Assembly (NCBI GenBank): GCA_937864535.1
Contig: CALMJS010000020.1
Span: 147,663-211,662, forward strand
DNA length: 64,000 bases
DNA from: an uncultured Paracoccaceae bacterium
GTDB lineage: Bacteria > Pseudomonadota > Alphaproteobacteria > Rhodobacterales > Rhodobacteraceae
Direction of reading: 5' to 3'
Shown here: in pieces, positions 45,484-53,599 of the stretch
Layout: every line of letters starts with the position of its first letter
Numbering within the stretch: position 1 is the first letter of the stretch
Program-made: the position numbers and the translations under genes
The notes under the pieces: model-generated
Databases searched by the model: none
Told to the model about the DNA's origin: nothing
The model's input: the letters and a program-made list of their open reading frames with translations, nothing else

Positions 45484-46638
45484 ATGATAAAAGCAATTCA
45501 GGTGTCACGGGCGCCGCTGTTTGGTCTGGGCACCATCGGGCTCTATTGGGGCACATTTGCCGCGATGGTTCCCGCGCTCAAGCAACAGGCCGGGGCGACC
45601 GATGCGCAGTTTGGCGCGGCGCTAATTGGCTCGGCGCTGGGCGGGATGGCGGCAATGTACGCCGCCCCGCGGGTGGCGGCGACACTGGGGCGCTGGACCC
45701 TGCCGACCTTGGCGGGATTTGTGGTTTTTGCGATGCAGCTGCCGCTCCTTGCACACGCCCCTTGGGTGATTTTTCCGATGATGGTCACCTTGGGCGTCGC
45801 GATCTCTGGCCTCGATATCAACGCCAACATGCGGATTTCGATCCTCGAGGAACGTCACGGCCTGCACCTGATGAACGTAAACCACGCGATGTTTTCGCTG
45901 TGTTTCGGTCTGTCCGCGCTGGTCGTTGCGGGGCTGCGCACCTCTGGCTGGACCGTTGCGCAGGTCTTTCCCGCCATGGGGCTGGTGGTCGCCGCCTGTG
46001 GCCTTTTGACGATCGAAGGCAAGTCCTGGCGGCCCGTGGACGGCGCTTCCGACGGCGATGTCGCCGCGCCCAAAGGCCTGCCTTGGCTCCTGGTCCTGAT
46101 GACCGCGGTCATGCTCTTTGTCGCCTTTGTCGGGGAAAACGCGATCGAGGCCTGGTCGGCGCTGTTTATCGAACGCACTCTGGGCGGAGAGGCCGGGATC
46201 GGCGCCTTTGGCCCTACGACGCTTGGACTCGTGATGGCCGCCTTCCGCCTCATCGGGCAGATGACCACCGAAAAACTGGGCGAAGAGCGTGTTGTGTTCT
46301 GGTCGGGCGTTCTCGGGGTCGTCGGCACCGTGTTGATTGCCGCCGCGCAGTCGGTGGGAATGGTTCTGGTCGGGATCGGCATCACCGCCATCGGCATGGC
46401 CGTGATCGTGCCGACCGCCAATTCGCTCCTTGGAAAGGTCGTGCACCGAGAACAGCGCGCTCTGGCGATTTCCCGCGCCTGGACCTTTGGTTTCGCGGGT
46501 TATTTTATCGGCCCGTCGCTGATCGGCTTTATTTCCGAACTCGCCGGTTTGCGCGTGGCCTATGTGGTCGTGGCAGTGATGATTTCTTCAATCATTCCGG
46601 CCGTTCTGGTGATGAAGTCCCGCCGCGCCGCAAAATAA
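45484..46638 (+). CDS. Major facilitator superfamily transporter
   Basis: A 384-residue permease with about 12 predicted helices. The first half has FGLGTIGLYWGTFAAMVPAL and the second WLLVLMTAVMLFVAFVGENA and ITAIGMAVIVPTANSLLGKV. The GENAIEAWSALFIERTLG phrase is found in MFS members of the FucP/YbjJ-like branch. The substrate cannot be inferred. The ATG follows GGGGAGGGGCAAC. It is bracketed by rplY and a bidirectional terminator, so it is monocistronic. Confidence 0.88.
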   Translation: MIKAIQVSRAPLFGLGTIGLYWGTFAAMVPALKQQAGATDAQFGAALIGSALGGMAAMYAAPRVAATLGRWTLPTLAGFVVFAMQLPLLAHAPWVIFPMMVTLGVAISGLDINANMRISILEERHGLHLMNVNHAMFSLCFGLSALVVAGLRTSGWTVAQVFPAMGLVVAACGLLTIEGKSWRPVDGASDGDVAAPKGLPWLLVLMTAVMLFVAFVGENAIEAWSALFIERTLGGEAGIGAFGPTTLGLVMAAFRLIGQMTTEKLGEERVVFWSGVLGVVGTVLIAAAQSVGMVLVGIGITAIGMAVIVPTANSLLGKVVHREQRALAISRAWTFGFAGYFIGPSLIGFISELAGLRVAYVVVAVMISSIIPAVLVMKSRRAAK

Positions 46639-46662
46639 AAAGGGGCCTTCCGGCCCCTTTTC
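46639..46662. terminator. Bidirectional terminator between MFS and lldD-like genes
   Basis: AAAGGGGCC-TTCC-GGCCCCTTTT between two convergent genes: a 7-bp GC stem extended by A-T pairs, flanked by A residues on one side and T residues on the other. Confidence 0.9.
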
Positions 46663-46665
46663 CTC

Positions 46666-47829
46666 TCAGGCCCAGCGGCCCTCGAAATCCTCTGGCACCA
46701 GCACCAGATCCCGGTCCACAGTCGTGACGTCCCGGCGACCGCAGAACGCCATCGACAGGTCCAGTTCCTTGTGGATGACCTCCAGCGCCTTGGTAACACC
46801 AGCCTCGCCCATGGCCCCCAGCCCGTAGATATAGGCGCGACCGATCATCACGCCCTTGGCCCCCAGACACAGCGCCTTGAGCACGTCCTGACCGGACCGG
46901 ATGCCGCTATCCAGCCAGACCTCGGTCTGATCGCCCACCGCCCGGACAATCGACGGCAGCACGCGGATCGACGACAGCGCACCGTCCAATTGCCGCCCGC
47001 CGTGGTTCGACACGATGATCGCATCACAGCCCACTTCGACCGCTTTCTTGGCGTCTTCCACGTCCAGAACGCCCTTGAGAATGACCTTGCCGCCCCATTT
47101 TTCCTTGAGCCGCGCAATCATCGACCAATCCAGCCGCGGCTCGAACTGCTCTGCGGTCCAGGCGGACAGCGAGGACATGTCCGACGCGCTCTTGGCATGT
47201 CCGACGATGTTACGGAAACTGCGACGCTGGGTTTGCAGCATCTCCAGCCCCCATTGCACCCGCCAGGACATGTCCAGAATGGACTTCGCCGTCAGCTTGG
47301 GCGGAGCGGACAGGCCGTTTTTCAGGTCCTTGTGCCGCTGCCCAAGAATTTGCAGGTCGAGCGTGATCACCAGCGCGTCGACTCCGGCGTTCTTGGCCCG
47401 CTGGATGATGTTGTCGACAAACTCTTCATCCTTCATGACGTAGAGTTGGAACCAGAACGGAGCCTTGGTGTGTTCGCGCACGTCCTCGATCGAACAGATC
47501 GACATGGTCGATAGCGTGTAGGGCACACCAAACTTTTCCGCGGCACGGGCGGCCTTGATCTCGCCATCAGCGCGCTGCATGCCCGTCAGTCCGACCGGCG
47601 CCAATGCGACAGGCATCGCAACATCCCGTCCCGCCATCGTGCTGCGCGTGGTGCGGTTCGACATGTCGACGGCCACACGCTGGCGCAATTTGATCTGCTG
47701 AAAATCGCTGACGTTCTCGCGAAATGTCTGCTCGGTCCACGATCCAGATTCGCAATAGTCGAAAAACATCTTCGGCGTACGCCGTTTATGCAGACGCTTG
47801 AGGTCGTCAATGCAGGTAATGACGGGCAT
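46666..47829 (-). CDS. lldD: FMN-dependent alpha-hydroxy-acid dehydrogenase (L-lactate dehydrogenase type)
   Basis: A 387-residue FMN enzyme. The conserved hydroxyacid-oxidase landmarks are MPVALAPVGLTGM, STMSICSIEDV, FQLYVMKDEEF, ILKGVLDVEDAKKA and the active-site SNHGGRQLDGALSS with catalytic His and Arg. The C-terminal FMN phosphate site is GVMIGRAYIYGL. LldD oxidises L-lactate to pyruvate and feeds electrons to the respiratory chain; close relatives oxidise other 2-hydroxyacids, so the symbol is provisional. The ATG at 47,829 gives the family start; a longer frame is open. Confidence 0.85.
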   Translation of the reverse strand: MPVITCIDDLKRLHKRRTPKMFFDYCESGSWTEQTFRENVSDFQQIKLRQRVAVDMSNRTTRSTMAGRDVAMPVALAPVGLTGMQRADGEIKAARAAEKFGVPYTLSTMSICSIEDVREHTKAPFWFQLYVMKDEEFVDNIIQRAKNAGVDALVITLDLQILGQRHKDLKNGLSAPPKLTAKSILDMSWRVQWGLEMLQTQRRSFRNIVGHAKSASDMSSLSAWTAEQFEPRLDWSMIARLKEKWGGKVILKGVLDVEDAKKAVEVGCDAIIVSNHGGRQLDGALSSIRVLPSIVRAVGDQTEVWLDSGIRSGQDVLKALCLGAKGVMIGRAYIYGLGAMGEAGVTKALEVIHKELDLSMAFCGRRDVTTVDRDLVLVPEDFEGRWA

Positions 47830-47906
47830 ATCGGCTCCAAATCCTGAAATTGGTGCGGTTTCCTTACCAATATTCGGGATTTGGCGCAACGATTAGCTTG
47901 TTGCAG

Positions 47907-48311
47907 TTAGGCACTTGGCGTTGTGCTCAAAATCCAATGCGTACCAAAGCGGTCCTTGACCATGCCAAAGGCCGGGCTAAAAAACGTTGGCATCAATGGA
48001 TGAATTTCGGCGCCGCCCACCGCGAGCGTTTCAAAAACCTCTTTCGTTCGCTCGGCACTGTCCAGCTGGATGGAAATCGACACGCCTTTCTGGTCGTCGC
48101 CATCAAAACCTGTCGGAAAATCAGAGGCCTGCAGATCGCCGACCTCCTCGCTCATCAACGCGGCATGCATGATGCGCCCGCTGGCCTTCTGCACCTCCGA
48201 GGCCCCCGGCATCTGGCCATAGTCCATCAGATCCAGTCGCCCGCCAAAGAGCGCCTGATAGGCTGTCATCGCCTCGCGGCAGGTGCCCTTGAAATGAATA
48301 TAGGGTGTCAT
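47907..48311 (-). CDS. VOC superfamily (PhnB/glyoxalase-like) protein
   Basis: A 134-residue protein of the PhnB/YcgJ-type VOC family: TPYIHFKGTCREAMTAYQAL, FGGRLDLMDYGQMP, IMHAALMSEE and FSPAFGMVKDRFGTHWIL. Family members form dimers with a metal-binding pocket of varied use, and many remain without known substrates. It is transcribed alone, upstream of lldD on the same strand with a 77-base gap. No metal-site assignment is secure from the sequence. Confidence 0.85.
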   Translation of the reverse strand: MTPYIHFKGTCREAMTAYQALFGGRLDLMDYGQMPGASEVQKASGRIMHAALMSEEVGDLQASDFPTGFDGDDQKGVSISIQLDSAERTKEVFETLAVGGAEIHPLMPTFFSPAFGMVKDRFGTHWILSTTPSA

Positions 48312-48390
48312 TCGATACTCCTGAAATGCCCCTTGATCTTACGCGCCCGGCGGACGCCCTCGCCAGCCTTTTGCTTGCCTTTGTGCTGAA

Positions 48391-48422
48391 AATATCCCGG
48401 GGGTTCGGGGGCAGCGCCCCCG
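48391..48422. repeat. GC-rich dispersed hairpin typical of Rhodobacterales intergenic regions
   Basis: AATATCCCGGGGGTT followed by CGGGGGC-AGC-GCCCCCG (stem of 7 bp). Sequences of this form, an AAATATCCCGGGGG arm plus a GGGGGC/GCCCCC hairpin, recur in intergenic regions of many Rhodobacterales genomes and can act as terminators. Only one copy is visible in this window. The statement about recurrence is from memory. Confidence 0.55.
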
Positions 48423-48497
48423 GAGGCGCGGGCCGTCAGGCTTGCGCCTTTGCCGCGCTCGTCCTATTAGCGCCCTAGCTTCAAAACGGAGGGTCCG

Positions 48498-49595
48498 ATG
48501 GGATTCAAGATGGGTATCGTGGGTCTGCCGAACGTTGGTAAATCGACCCTCTTTAACGCGCTGACCAAAACTGCCGCCGCCCAGGCGGCGAACTTCCCCT
48601 TTTGTACCATCGAACCCAACGTGGGCGAGGTGAACGTGCCGGATGCGCGGCTCGACACTTTGGCCGGGATCGCCGGCTCCAAGCAGATCATCCCGACGCG
48701 GATGACATTTGTCGATATTGCCGGTCTGGTCAAAGGCGCCTCCAAGGGCGAGGGTCTCGGCAACCAGTTCCTCGCCAACATCCGTGAGTGCGACGCCATC
48801 GCCCATGTGCTGCGGTGCTTTGAGGATGCGGATATCACCCACGTCGAAGGCCGGGTTGACCCCGTTGCCGACGCGGAAACCATCGAAATGGAACTGATGC
48901 TGGCCGACCTCGAATCCATCGAGCGTCGACTGGCGAACCTGACACGCAAGGTCCGCGGCGGTGACAAAGAGGCGGTCGAGCAGGAGCGCCTGCTGAACCT
49001 TGCCAAAGCCGCCATCGAGGCTGGCAAGCCCGCCCGTACCGTCGAAATCGCCGAAGACGACCGCAAACAGTGGCGCATGCTCCAGCTCCTGTCGACGAAA
49101 CCCGTCCTCTATGTGTGCAACGTCGAGGAATCCTGTGCCTCGACCGGCAATGCCCAGTCCGAGCGTGTTGCGAAAATGGCCGCCGAACAGGGCAACAGCC
49201 ACGTGGTCATTTCCGCCCGCATCGAAGAAGAAATCAGCCAGCTCGAAGACGAAGAACAGCAGATGTTCCTGTCCGAGCTCGGGTTGACCGAGGCGGGCCT
49301 CGACCGCCTGATCCGCGCGGGCTACGAACTGTTGCACTTGCAGACCTATTTCACCGTCGGCCCCAAAGAGGCCCGCGCCTGGACGATCAAAGAGGGCACT
49401 CTCGCGCCGCAAGCCGCCGGTGTCATCCACGGCGATTTCGAACGCGGGTTTATCCGCGCAGAAACCATCGCCTATGCCGATTACGTGTCCTGCAAGGGTG
49501 AAGTCGGCGCCAAGGAATCGGGCAAGATGCGCGCCGAAGGCAAAACCTACACCGTCAAGGACGGCGACGTTTTGCACTTCCTCTTTAACACCTGA
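48498..49595 (+). CDS. ychF: Redox-regulated ATPase YchF (Obg family)
   Basis: A 365-residue Obg-related P-loop protein, the usual YchF length. Walker A is VGLPNVGKSTLFNALT, the switch region FVDIAGLVKGASKGEGLGNQ, and the specificity motif lies in LYVCNVEES in place of NKxD, which explains ATP preference. The C-terminal TGS domain ends with the hallmark DYVSCKGEVGAKESGKMRAE ... VKDGDVLHFLFNT. YchF binds ribosomes and modulates the oxidative-stress response. It ends 11 bases inside the convergent DUF4130 gene. Confidence 0.97.
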   Translation: MGFKMGIVGLPNVGKSTLFNALTKTAAAQAANFPFCTIEPNVGEVNVPDARLDTLAGIAGSKQIIPTRMTFVDIAGLVKGASKGEGLGNQFLANIRECDAIAHVLRCFEDADITHVEGRVDPVADAETIEMELMLADLESIERRLANLTRKVRGGDKEAVEQERLLNLAKAAIEAGKPARTVEIAEDDRKQWRMLQLLSTKPVLYVCNVEESCASTGNAQSERVAKMAAEQGNSHVVISARIEEEISQLEDEEQQMFLSELGLTEAGLDRLIRAGYELLHLQTYFTVGPKEARAWTIKEGTLAPQAAGVIHGDFERGFIRAETIAYADYVSCKGEVGAKESGKMRAEGKTYTVKDGDVLHFLFNT

Positions 49596-50262
49596 TTTCC
49601 GGTTCAATAAGACCATAGAACGGGGCGGGCAGGGGATACCCTTGTCCGCCTTCGCAATTTTGTAACCAAGTGGCCCAGTCGGGATGCCGGCCATCGCGCG
49701 GCAATGACGGGCGTTCCGGCGCGGCGGTGATCTCGATTCGCCCCGATGTGCTCCGGACACTGCGCATCGGTGTGTGAATCACCCAGTCCATCTCGGATAG
49801 GCGGCGGGTGAAATGTGGCAGGGCGAGTTCTAGCGGGTCATGGCGCACGTCGCACCATCCTGCGAACTGTCGCCGCCCCCCGGATAGCCCGACAGGATGC
49901 AGCGCCAGCCCGCGCTGTAGCCTCCGCAGGCTGCGCAATACCTCTTGTTCCATGGTTATCAGGGTTTGAACTTCCGCATCGTCCTCTGTCATCAGCCCCG
50001 GTCGCAGCCGTAGCCGCCACGCCAGCGCATACAGCCGATCGAACCGGTCAGATGCGTCATGCCAGGCAGCCGCATCGGCCATGATCAGGAACCGTTCAGG
50101 CACGCGCACCGCAAACTTTGGCTCTGGCAGAGGTGGCAAAAGACCCTCATCGTCAATCGTCCAAGTGACATGCTCGGGCGGGACGCGGCCCGACATCAGT
50201 CGGCCGGCGATCCTGCGCCACGCAGCTGCGGTCTTGGAAAAGGGTAGCGGGATCTGGAACAT
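49585..50262 (-). CDS. DUF4130-type putative DNA-repair accessory protein
   Basis: A 225-residue protein resembling the DUF4130 family. The start (FSKTAAAWRRIAGRLMSGRV then PPEHVTW) and the later block (QFAGWCDVRHDPLELALPHF then TRRLSEMDWVIHTPMRSVR) follow the family pattern found alone or fused to UdgX-like uracil-DNA glycosylases. Stand-alone members usually lie beside a radical-SAM gene; none is present here. The usual FVRFR motif region is degenerate. The ATG at 50,262 gives this N-terminus. The assignment is from pattern memory, so moderate. Confidence 0.55.
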   Translation of the reverse strand: MFQIPLPFSKTAAAWRRIAGRLMSGRVPPEHVTWTIDDEGLLPPLPEPKFAVRVPERFLIMADAAAWHDASDRFDRLYALAWRLRLRPGLMTEDDAEVQTLITMEQEVLRSLRRLQRGLALHPVGLSGGRRQFAGWCDVRHDPLELALPHFTRRLSEMDWVIHTPMRSVRSTSGRIEITAAPERPSLPRDGRHPDWATWLQNCEGGQGYPLPAPFYGLIEPEIRC

Positions 50263-50397
50263 AGGGCAATCAGTGGCGTTTTGTTCATCATATGTTCTCA
50301 ATCGGGAAAGGCAAGTCCCAGCCAGTCCGCCCACTTGGAATATCTTTCTTGCCACTATCTCTTGTCTTCCGCCCAAACCGCCGATAAACGGGTCAGC

Positions 50398-50487
50398 GGA
50401 GTGGTGGCCGAGTGGTCGAAGGCACACCCCTGCTAAGGGTGCAGGCGGGAAACCGTCTCGAGGGTTCGAATCCCTTCCACTCCGCCA
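50398..50487 (+). tRNA. tRNA-Ser (anticodon GCT)
   Basis: The acceptor stem GGAGTGG (50,398) pairs with CCACTCC (50,477-50,483), followed by discriminator G and encoded CCA. The D-arm TGGCCGAGTGGTCGAAGGCA, anticodon stem CACCC/GGGTG with anticodon GCT at 50,432-50,434, a long class II variable arm and the T-arm GGGTTCGAATCCC are all present. It decodes AGC and AGU. A terminator follows. Accessory DNA begins directly after it, which suggests use as an integration target. Confidence 0.97.
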
Positions 50488-50513
50488 TTTGCCCTCGCGA
50501 AAGCGTTCTCCCG

Positions 50514-50535
50514 ATCCGGCTGCGGCCGGATTTTT
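50514..50535 (+). terminator. Terminator of tRNA-Ser
   Basis: ATCCGGC-TGCG-GCCGGAT followed by TTTT, 26 bases after the tRNA 3' end. Confidence 0.88.
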
Positions 50536-50727
50536 CTGTTGTTTTCGAGGGTTATGCGGGTGGGGCTTTGCACTTGCGTCCTCGCCACCGCAGCCGGACA
50601 CGTTCTCTTGAGCCCGATATTCTCCGGACCTCTCGACTGCGCGCATTCGGTGTAGAGCCCGTAACCAGTTGAAAGTATAGGGACAGTTCCTCGCGCCACC
50701 TGAACACTTCGATGCCAGTGGCGTTCG

Positions 50728-51334
50728 TGGATCCGGTCACGCTGGCCGAGGCGCGGTCGTTGACTTTCGCGCATCGCCGCAAGGTGTTCCTGGTCTCGAC
50801 GCCCACCATCCGAGGGTTGAGCCGGATCGAGCGGGAATACGAGGCGTCCGACCAGCGCCGGTTCTTCGTGCCGTGCCCGCATTGCGGCCACGCACAATGG
50901 CTGAAGTTCGACCGGCTGCGCTGGCAGAAGGGCCGCCCGGAGACGGCGGAATATCACTGCGAGGGCTGCGAGACGCCCATCGCGGAGCACCACAAGACGG
51001 CGATGCTGGAGGGCGGCGAATGGCGGGCGACCGCGACGGCCGCCGATCCGACCACGGTCGGGTATCACCTCTCGGCGCTCTACTCGCCGATCGGCTGGCT
51101 GAGCTGGGAGCGGATCGTGCGGGCTTGGGACGCGGCGCAGGGGTCGGACGAGGCGATCAAGGCCTTCCGCAACACGATCCTCGGCGAGACGTGGGTCGAG
51201 ACCGGGGAAGCCCCCGACTGGCAGCGGCTCTACGACCGGCGCGAGCGCTGGACATCCGGCACGGTGCCCGCGGGCGGCCTGTTCCTGACCGCCGGGGCGG
51301 ATGTGCAGAAGGACCGGATCGAGGATGCGTATGG
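50728..51334 (+). pseudogene. Phage terminase large subunit (GpA-type), internal fragment
   Basis: About 200 residues of a lambda GpA-like terminase large subunit are readable: DPVTLAEARSLTFAHRRKVF, STPTIRGLSRIEREYEASDQ, the zinc-type motif CPHCGHAQWL ... CEGCETPI and LTAGADVQKDRIED. The N-terminal ATPase part is missing, and after DRIED the frame runs into unrelated sequence (stop at about 51,561). The C-terminal piece reappears at 52,780-52,968, with an ABC-transporter binding protein gene in between. The open frame with a start at 50,712 is unlikely to give a functional protein. This is a prophage remnant. Confidence 0.85.
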
Positions 51335-51596
51335 ATCAACTCATCTCGGTGCGGGGCGGCGAAAACGAGTAGGCCTCGGCACGCCGGGATTGCACTTGGG
51401 GAAAAGGATGCGCCGTCGCCGGAATGGCCGCTTCCTGCGCCGTGGATCGGTCACCCCGCGATCTTGCATATCTGCAAGCGGTCCGTCGCGCGGCAGGAGT
51501 GGGCACAAATCGGCTCTTTTGCTCCTGACATTAGTTGTTGACAAAAACAGTCAGGTTTGCTAGCTGAGTTCGTAACTTGTTGAAGGATACAAGATC

Positions 51597-52601
51597 ATGA
51601 ACTTTCCGACCCTCGCCGCCCTCCTGTGCCTTGTTGCCGGGCCACTGGCAGCCGAAGGCTTTCCCGTAACGATCACCCACGCCTTTGGTGAGACGACCAT
51701 CGAAACCGAGCCGCAGCGCATAGTCGCCGTCGGCTATCGCGACTCCGATTTTCTCTATGCTCTTGGTGTCGCGCCCGTCGGCGTGCGCGACTGGTGGGGT
51801 GGCCATCCCTACGCGGCCTGGCCCTGGGCCGAGGCGGCGCGCGAGGCGACCGGCGCGACGCCCGAAGTCTTTTCGGGCGATGATCTGGACTACGAGGCCA
51901 TCGCCGCGCTCGACCCCGACCTGATCCTTGGCGTCTACTTGTTTCCTGACCAGGACGTTTACGACAAGCTCGCAGCGATCGCACCGGTGGTGACCAACCC
52001 GCCCGGCTACCCGATGTGGGGCGTGCCGTGGACCGAGGAGATTCGCCTGTTCGACCTCGCCACCTCCGGCAGCACCGACAAGGCCGAGGCGATCATTTCC
52101 GAACTCGACGCGCAGCTTGCGCAGGCCGTCGCGGATTATCCCCAGTTGCAGGGTAAGACCGGCACCATCGTCTATCTCACGACGGAAAACGAACTGCGCC
52201 TCTGGGGTAGCACCGACGTGGCAAGCCGCTTCCTTGCCAACCTCGGTCTCGTCTTTCCCGCCGAGCTTGACGCGCTGGCGGCCGAGGATTCCAGCATCAG
52301 CGTCAGCCTGGAGCGGTTTGACATGATCGACCAGGACGTGATGGTCTGGCCGATCGAGAACCGGGCCGACCAGTCGCGCGAGAGGGTCGAGGAGATGGAT
52401 CTGTACCAGCTCACCAACCTGGCGCGCGAGGGGCGTTCCGTCTGGCTTGACGATCCCGATGGGGCGCTTGCTGCCGCGCTGTCCTACCAGTCGCCGCTGT
52501 CGATCTCGATGCTGCTCGAGGTCTTGCCACCGCTTCTCGCTGCTGCGGTGGACGGCGACCCGACGACGGAAGTTCCACCGGCGCTGCTTCCGGCAGACTG
52601 A
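51597..52601 (+). CDS. Periplasmic iron-siderophore-type ABC transporter substrate-binding protein
   Basis: A 334-residue protein with a signal peptide ending near GPLAAEG and a FecB/FepB-like binding domain: VTITHAFGETTIETEPQRIV, ALGVAPVGVRDWWGG, LDYEAIAALDPDLIL and the second lobe KTGTIVYLTTENELRLWGST. Such proteins deliver ferric siderophores to a FecCD permease. No permease or ATPase gene is adjacent, so it must work with components encoded elsewhere or be an orphan. A TTGACA lies 54 bases upstream without a clear -10. It sits inside a broken phage terminase gene and is followed by a strong hairpin. Confidence 0.88.
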   Translation: MNFPTLAALLCLVAGPLAAEGFPVTITHAFGETTIETEPQRIVAVGYRDSDFLYALGVAPVGVRDWWGGHPYAAWPWAEAAREATGATPEVFSGDDLDYEAIAALDPDLILGVYLFPDQDVYDKLAAIAPVVTNPPGYPMWGVPWTEEIRLFDLATSGSTDKAEAIISELDAQLAQAVADYPQLQGKTGTIVYLTTENELRLWGSTDVASRFLANLGLVFPAELDALAAEDSSISVSLERFDMIDQDVMVWPIENRADQSRERVEEMDLYQLTNLAREGRSVWLDDPDGALAAALSYQSPLSISMLLEVLPPLLAAAVDGDPTTEVPPALLPAD

Positions 52602-52642
52602 CGAATACCCCGGGACGTGCAGCAACAGTCCCGGTGGCCCAG

Positions 52643-52674
52643 GCATCCGGCACGCTCCATGCTGTGCCGGATGC
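52643..52674 (+). terminator. Hairpin after the siderophore-binding protein gene
   Basis: GCATCCGGCAC and GTGCCGGATGC form a perfect 11-bp stem around a 10-base loop, 41 bases past the stop. It lacks a T tract but is well placed to end the transcript. Confidence 0.6.
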
Positions 52675-52779
52675 CGACCTTTCATTTGGCCAGCATCAGC
52701 AGCGGATTTTCAAGGTTGTCCTTGATCGCGGTCAGCAGGTCCGCTCCCAGCGCGCCGCCGCCTGCGGCGCGGGGCGAGG

Positions 52780-52968
52780 CTCTGGACGGTGGCGGTGTCG
52801 ACCTTCAAGGCCGAGACCTACCGCTTCCTGCGGCTGGCGCGCCCGACCGAGGAGGAGATGGCCGACGGCGCGGCGTTCCCGCCCGGCTCGGTGCACCTGC
52901 CACACTGGGTCGAGAACGAATGGCTGGCCGGCACAACGATCGGGGCGGAGCGCTCTTTCGACCGCTGA
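52780..52968 (+). pseudogene. Phage terminase large subunit, C-terminal fragment
   Basis: Without a start codon, the frame reads LWTVAVSTFKAETYRFLRLA, then FPPGSVHLPHWVENEWL, and stops at 52,966-52,968. This matches the C-terminal region of GpA-type terminases and is the natural continuation of the fragment at 50,728. About 180 residues that would join the two are missing and are replaced by the siderophore-binding protein gene and its flanks. Just upstream on the other strand, bases 52,740-52,682 read DLLTAIKDNLENPLLMLAK-stop, perhaps the end of another lost gene. Confidence 0.75.
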
Positions 52969-52997
52969 AATCTGCCAATCCGTCAGAACGGCCGCCC

Positions 52998-53330
52998 TCA
53001 GGCAGTCATCCGGACAAGTCGCAAAGGCACCGGCAGGGCACGGATCGCCCGTGCGATCCGCTCTGCCAGGGCCTGCGGCCCGGCGTCGATCAGGATGCGG
53101 CGTGAGGCCGTCCGGCCTTGCGTGGCAGCGAGCAGACGCAGGCGCGGATGGGTCCGGGGCAGGCAACAGACGCAGCCCGGGCCAAGAAGCCAGTCAAGGG
53201 GCGATGTGGGCGGCTCGGATGTCTGCGCAAACACGGCGCATTCCGGGCGGGACTCGGCTTCCAGGCGCGCGATCAGCGCCAGCCGCGCCGCTGCGCTGTC
53301 GCCTTCGACCAGATGGACGTAGACTGTCAT
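52998..53330 (-). CDS. Small CobW-like protein with CxCC motif but no P-loop
   Basis: A 110-residue protein. Its order of elements parallels the G domain of the intact CobW-family protein at 58,092: a first strand and helix (VYVHLVEGDSAAARLALIAR) where the P-loop should be, then LLGPGCVCCLPRTHPRLRLL matching the GCMCC metal motif, then RRILIDAGPQALAERIARAI matching the switch region. The Walker A lysine is absent, so nucleotide binding is doubtful while the CxCC metal site is kept. It overlaps the preceding 90-residue gene by 4 bases and ends the cobW'-WD40 chain. The relationship is my reading, not a database match. Confidence 0.6.
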   Translation of the reverse strand: MTVYVHLVEGDSAAARLALIARLEAESRPECAVFAQTSEPPTSPLDWLLGPGCVCCLPRTHPRLRLLAATQGRTASRRILIDAGPQALAERIARAIRALPVPLRLVRMTA

Positions 53331-53599
53331 GGCGGGGGCAGTTGCGGGCGCAGAAGCTCCACATCCCCTTTGGTCACCGCCGCGACCGCCGAAGGGAACC
53401 GCAGGACAAAGCGGCGGCGGTCTGAAAGGGTGACGGTGACCACGGTTTCCAGATCGGGGCAGCCCGGTTCATGGCAGGCCAGTTCGGCCACCGCGATATG
53501 GTCCCTGTCGCCGAGAGTCATCAGGTCGGCGATCCATGCCTTCAGCCGGGACACCGCCTCGGCATCCGGGCGGGGGCGGCGGGAGAAAAGGCCCAGCAT
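53327..53599 (-). CDS. Small protein with a Cys-His-Cys motif in the zinc cluster
   Basis: A 90-residue cytosolic protein. It has a helical first part (ADAEAVSRLKAWIADLMTLG) and a conserved-looking block ELACHEPGCPDLETVVTVTL with a Cys-His-x3-Cys arrangement, followed by two strands and VAAVTKGDVELL. Its ATG overlaps the WD40 stop codon (TGATG) and its stop overlaps the next gene, so it is translationally coupled on both sides. Similar small proteins accompany cobW genes in related bacteria, to my recollection; the function is unknown. Confidence 0.65.
   Translation of the reverse strand: MLGLFSRRPRPDAEAVSRLKAWIADLMTLGDRDHIAVAELACHEPGCPDLETVVTVTLSDRRRFVLRFPSAVAAVTKGDVELLRPQLPPP

Noticed and set aside
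45354..46727. A 457-codon plus-strand frame overlapping the MFS transporter in another frame
   Set aside because: Arg-rich composition without helices; the transporter frame has a good start, ribosome-binding site and terminator.
50488..50727. A gene immediately after tRNA-Ser
   Set aside because: Apart from the tRNA terminator, the open frames are short shadows without ribosome-binding sites or recognisable sequence; treated as island border.
51538..51566. TTGACA-based promoter for the siderophore-binding protein gene
   Set aside because: A -35 match is present but no acceptable -10 at 16-18 bases; not strong enough to list as a promoter.
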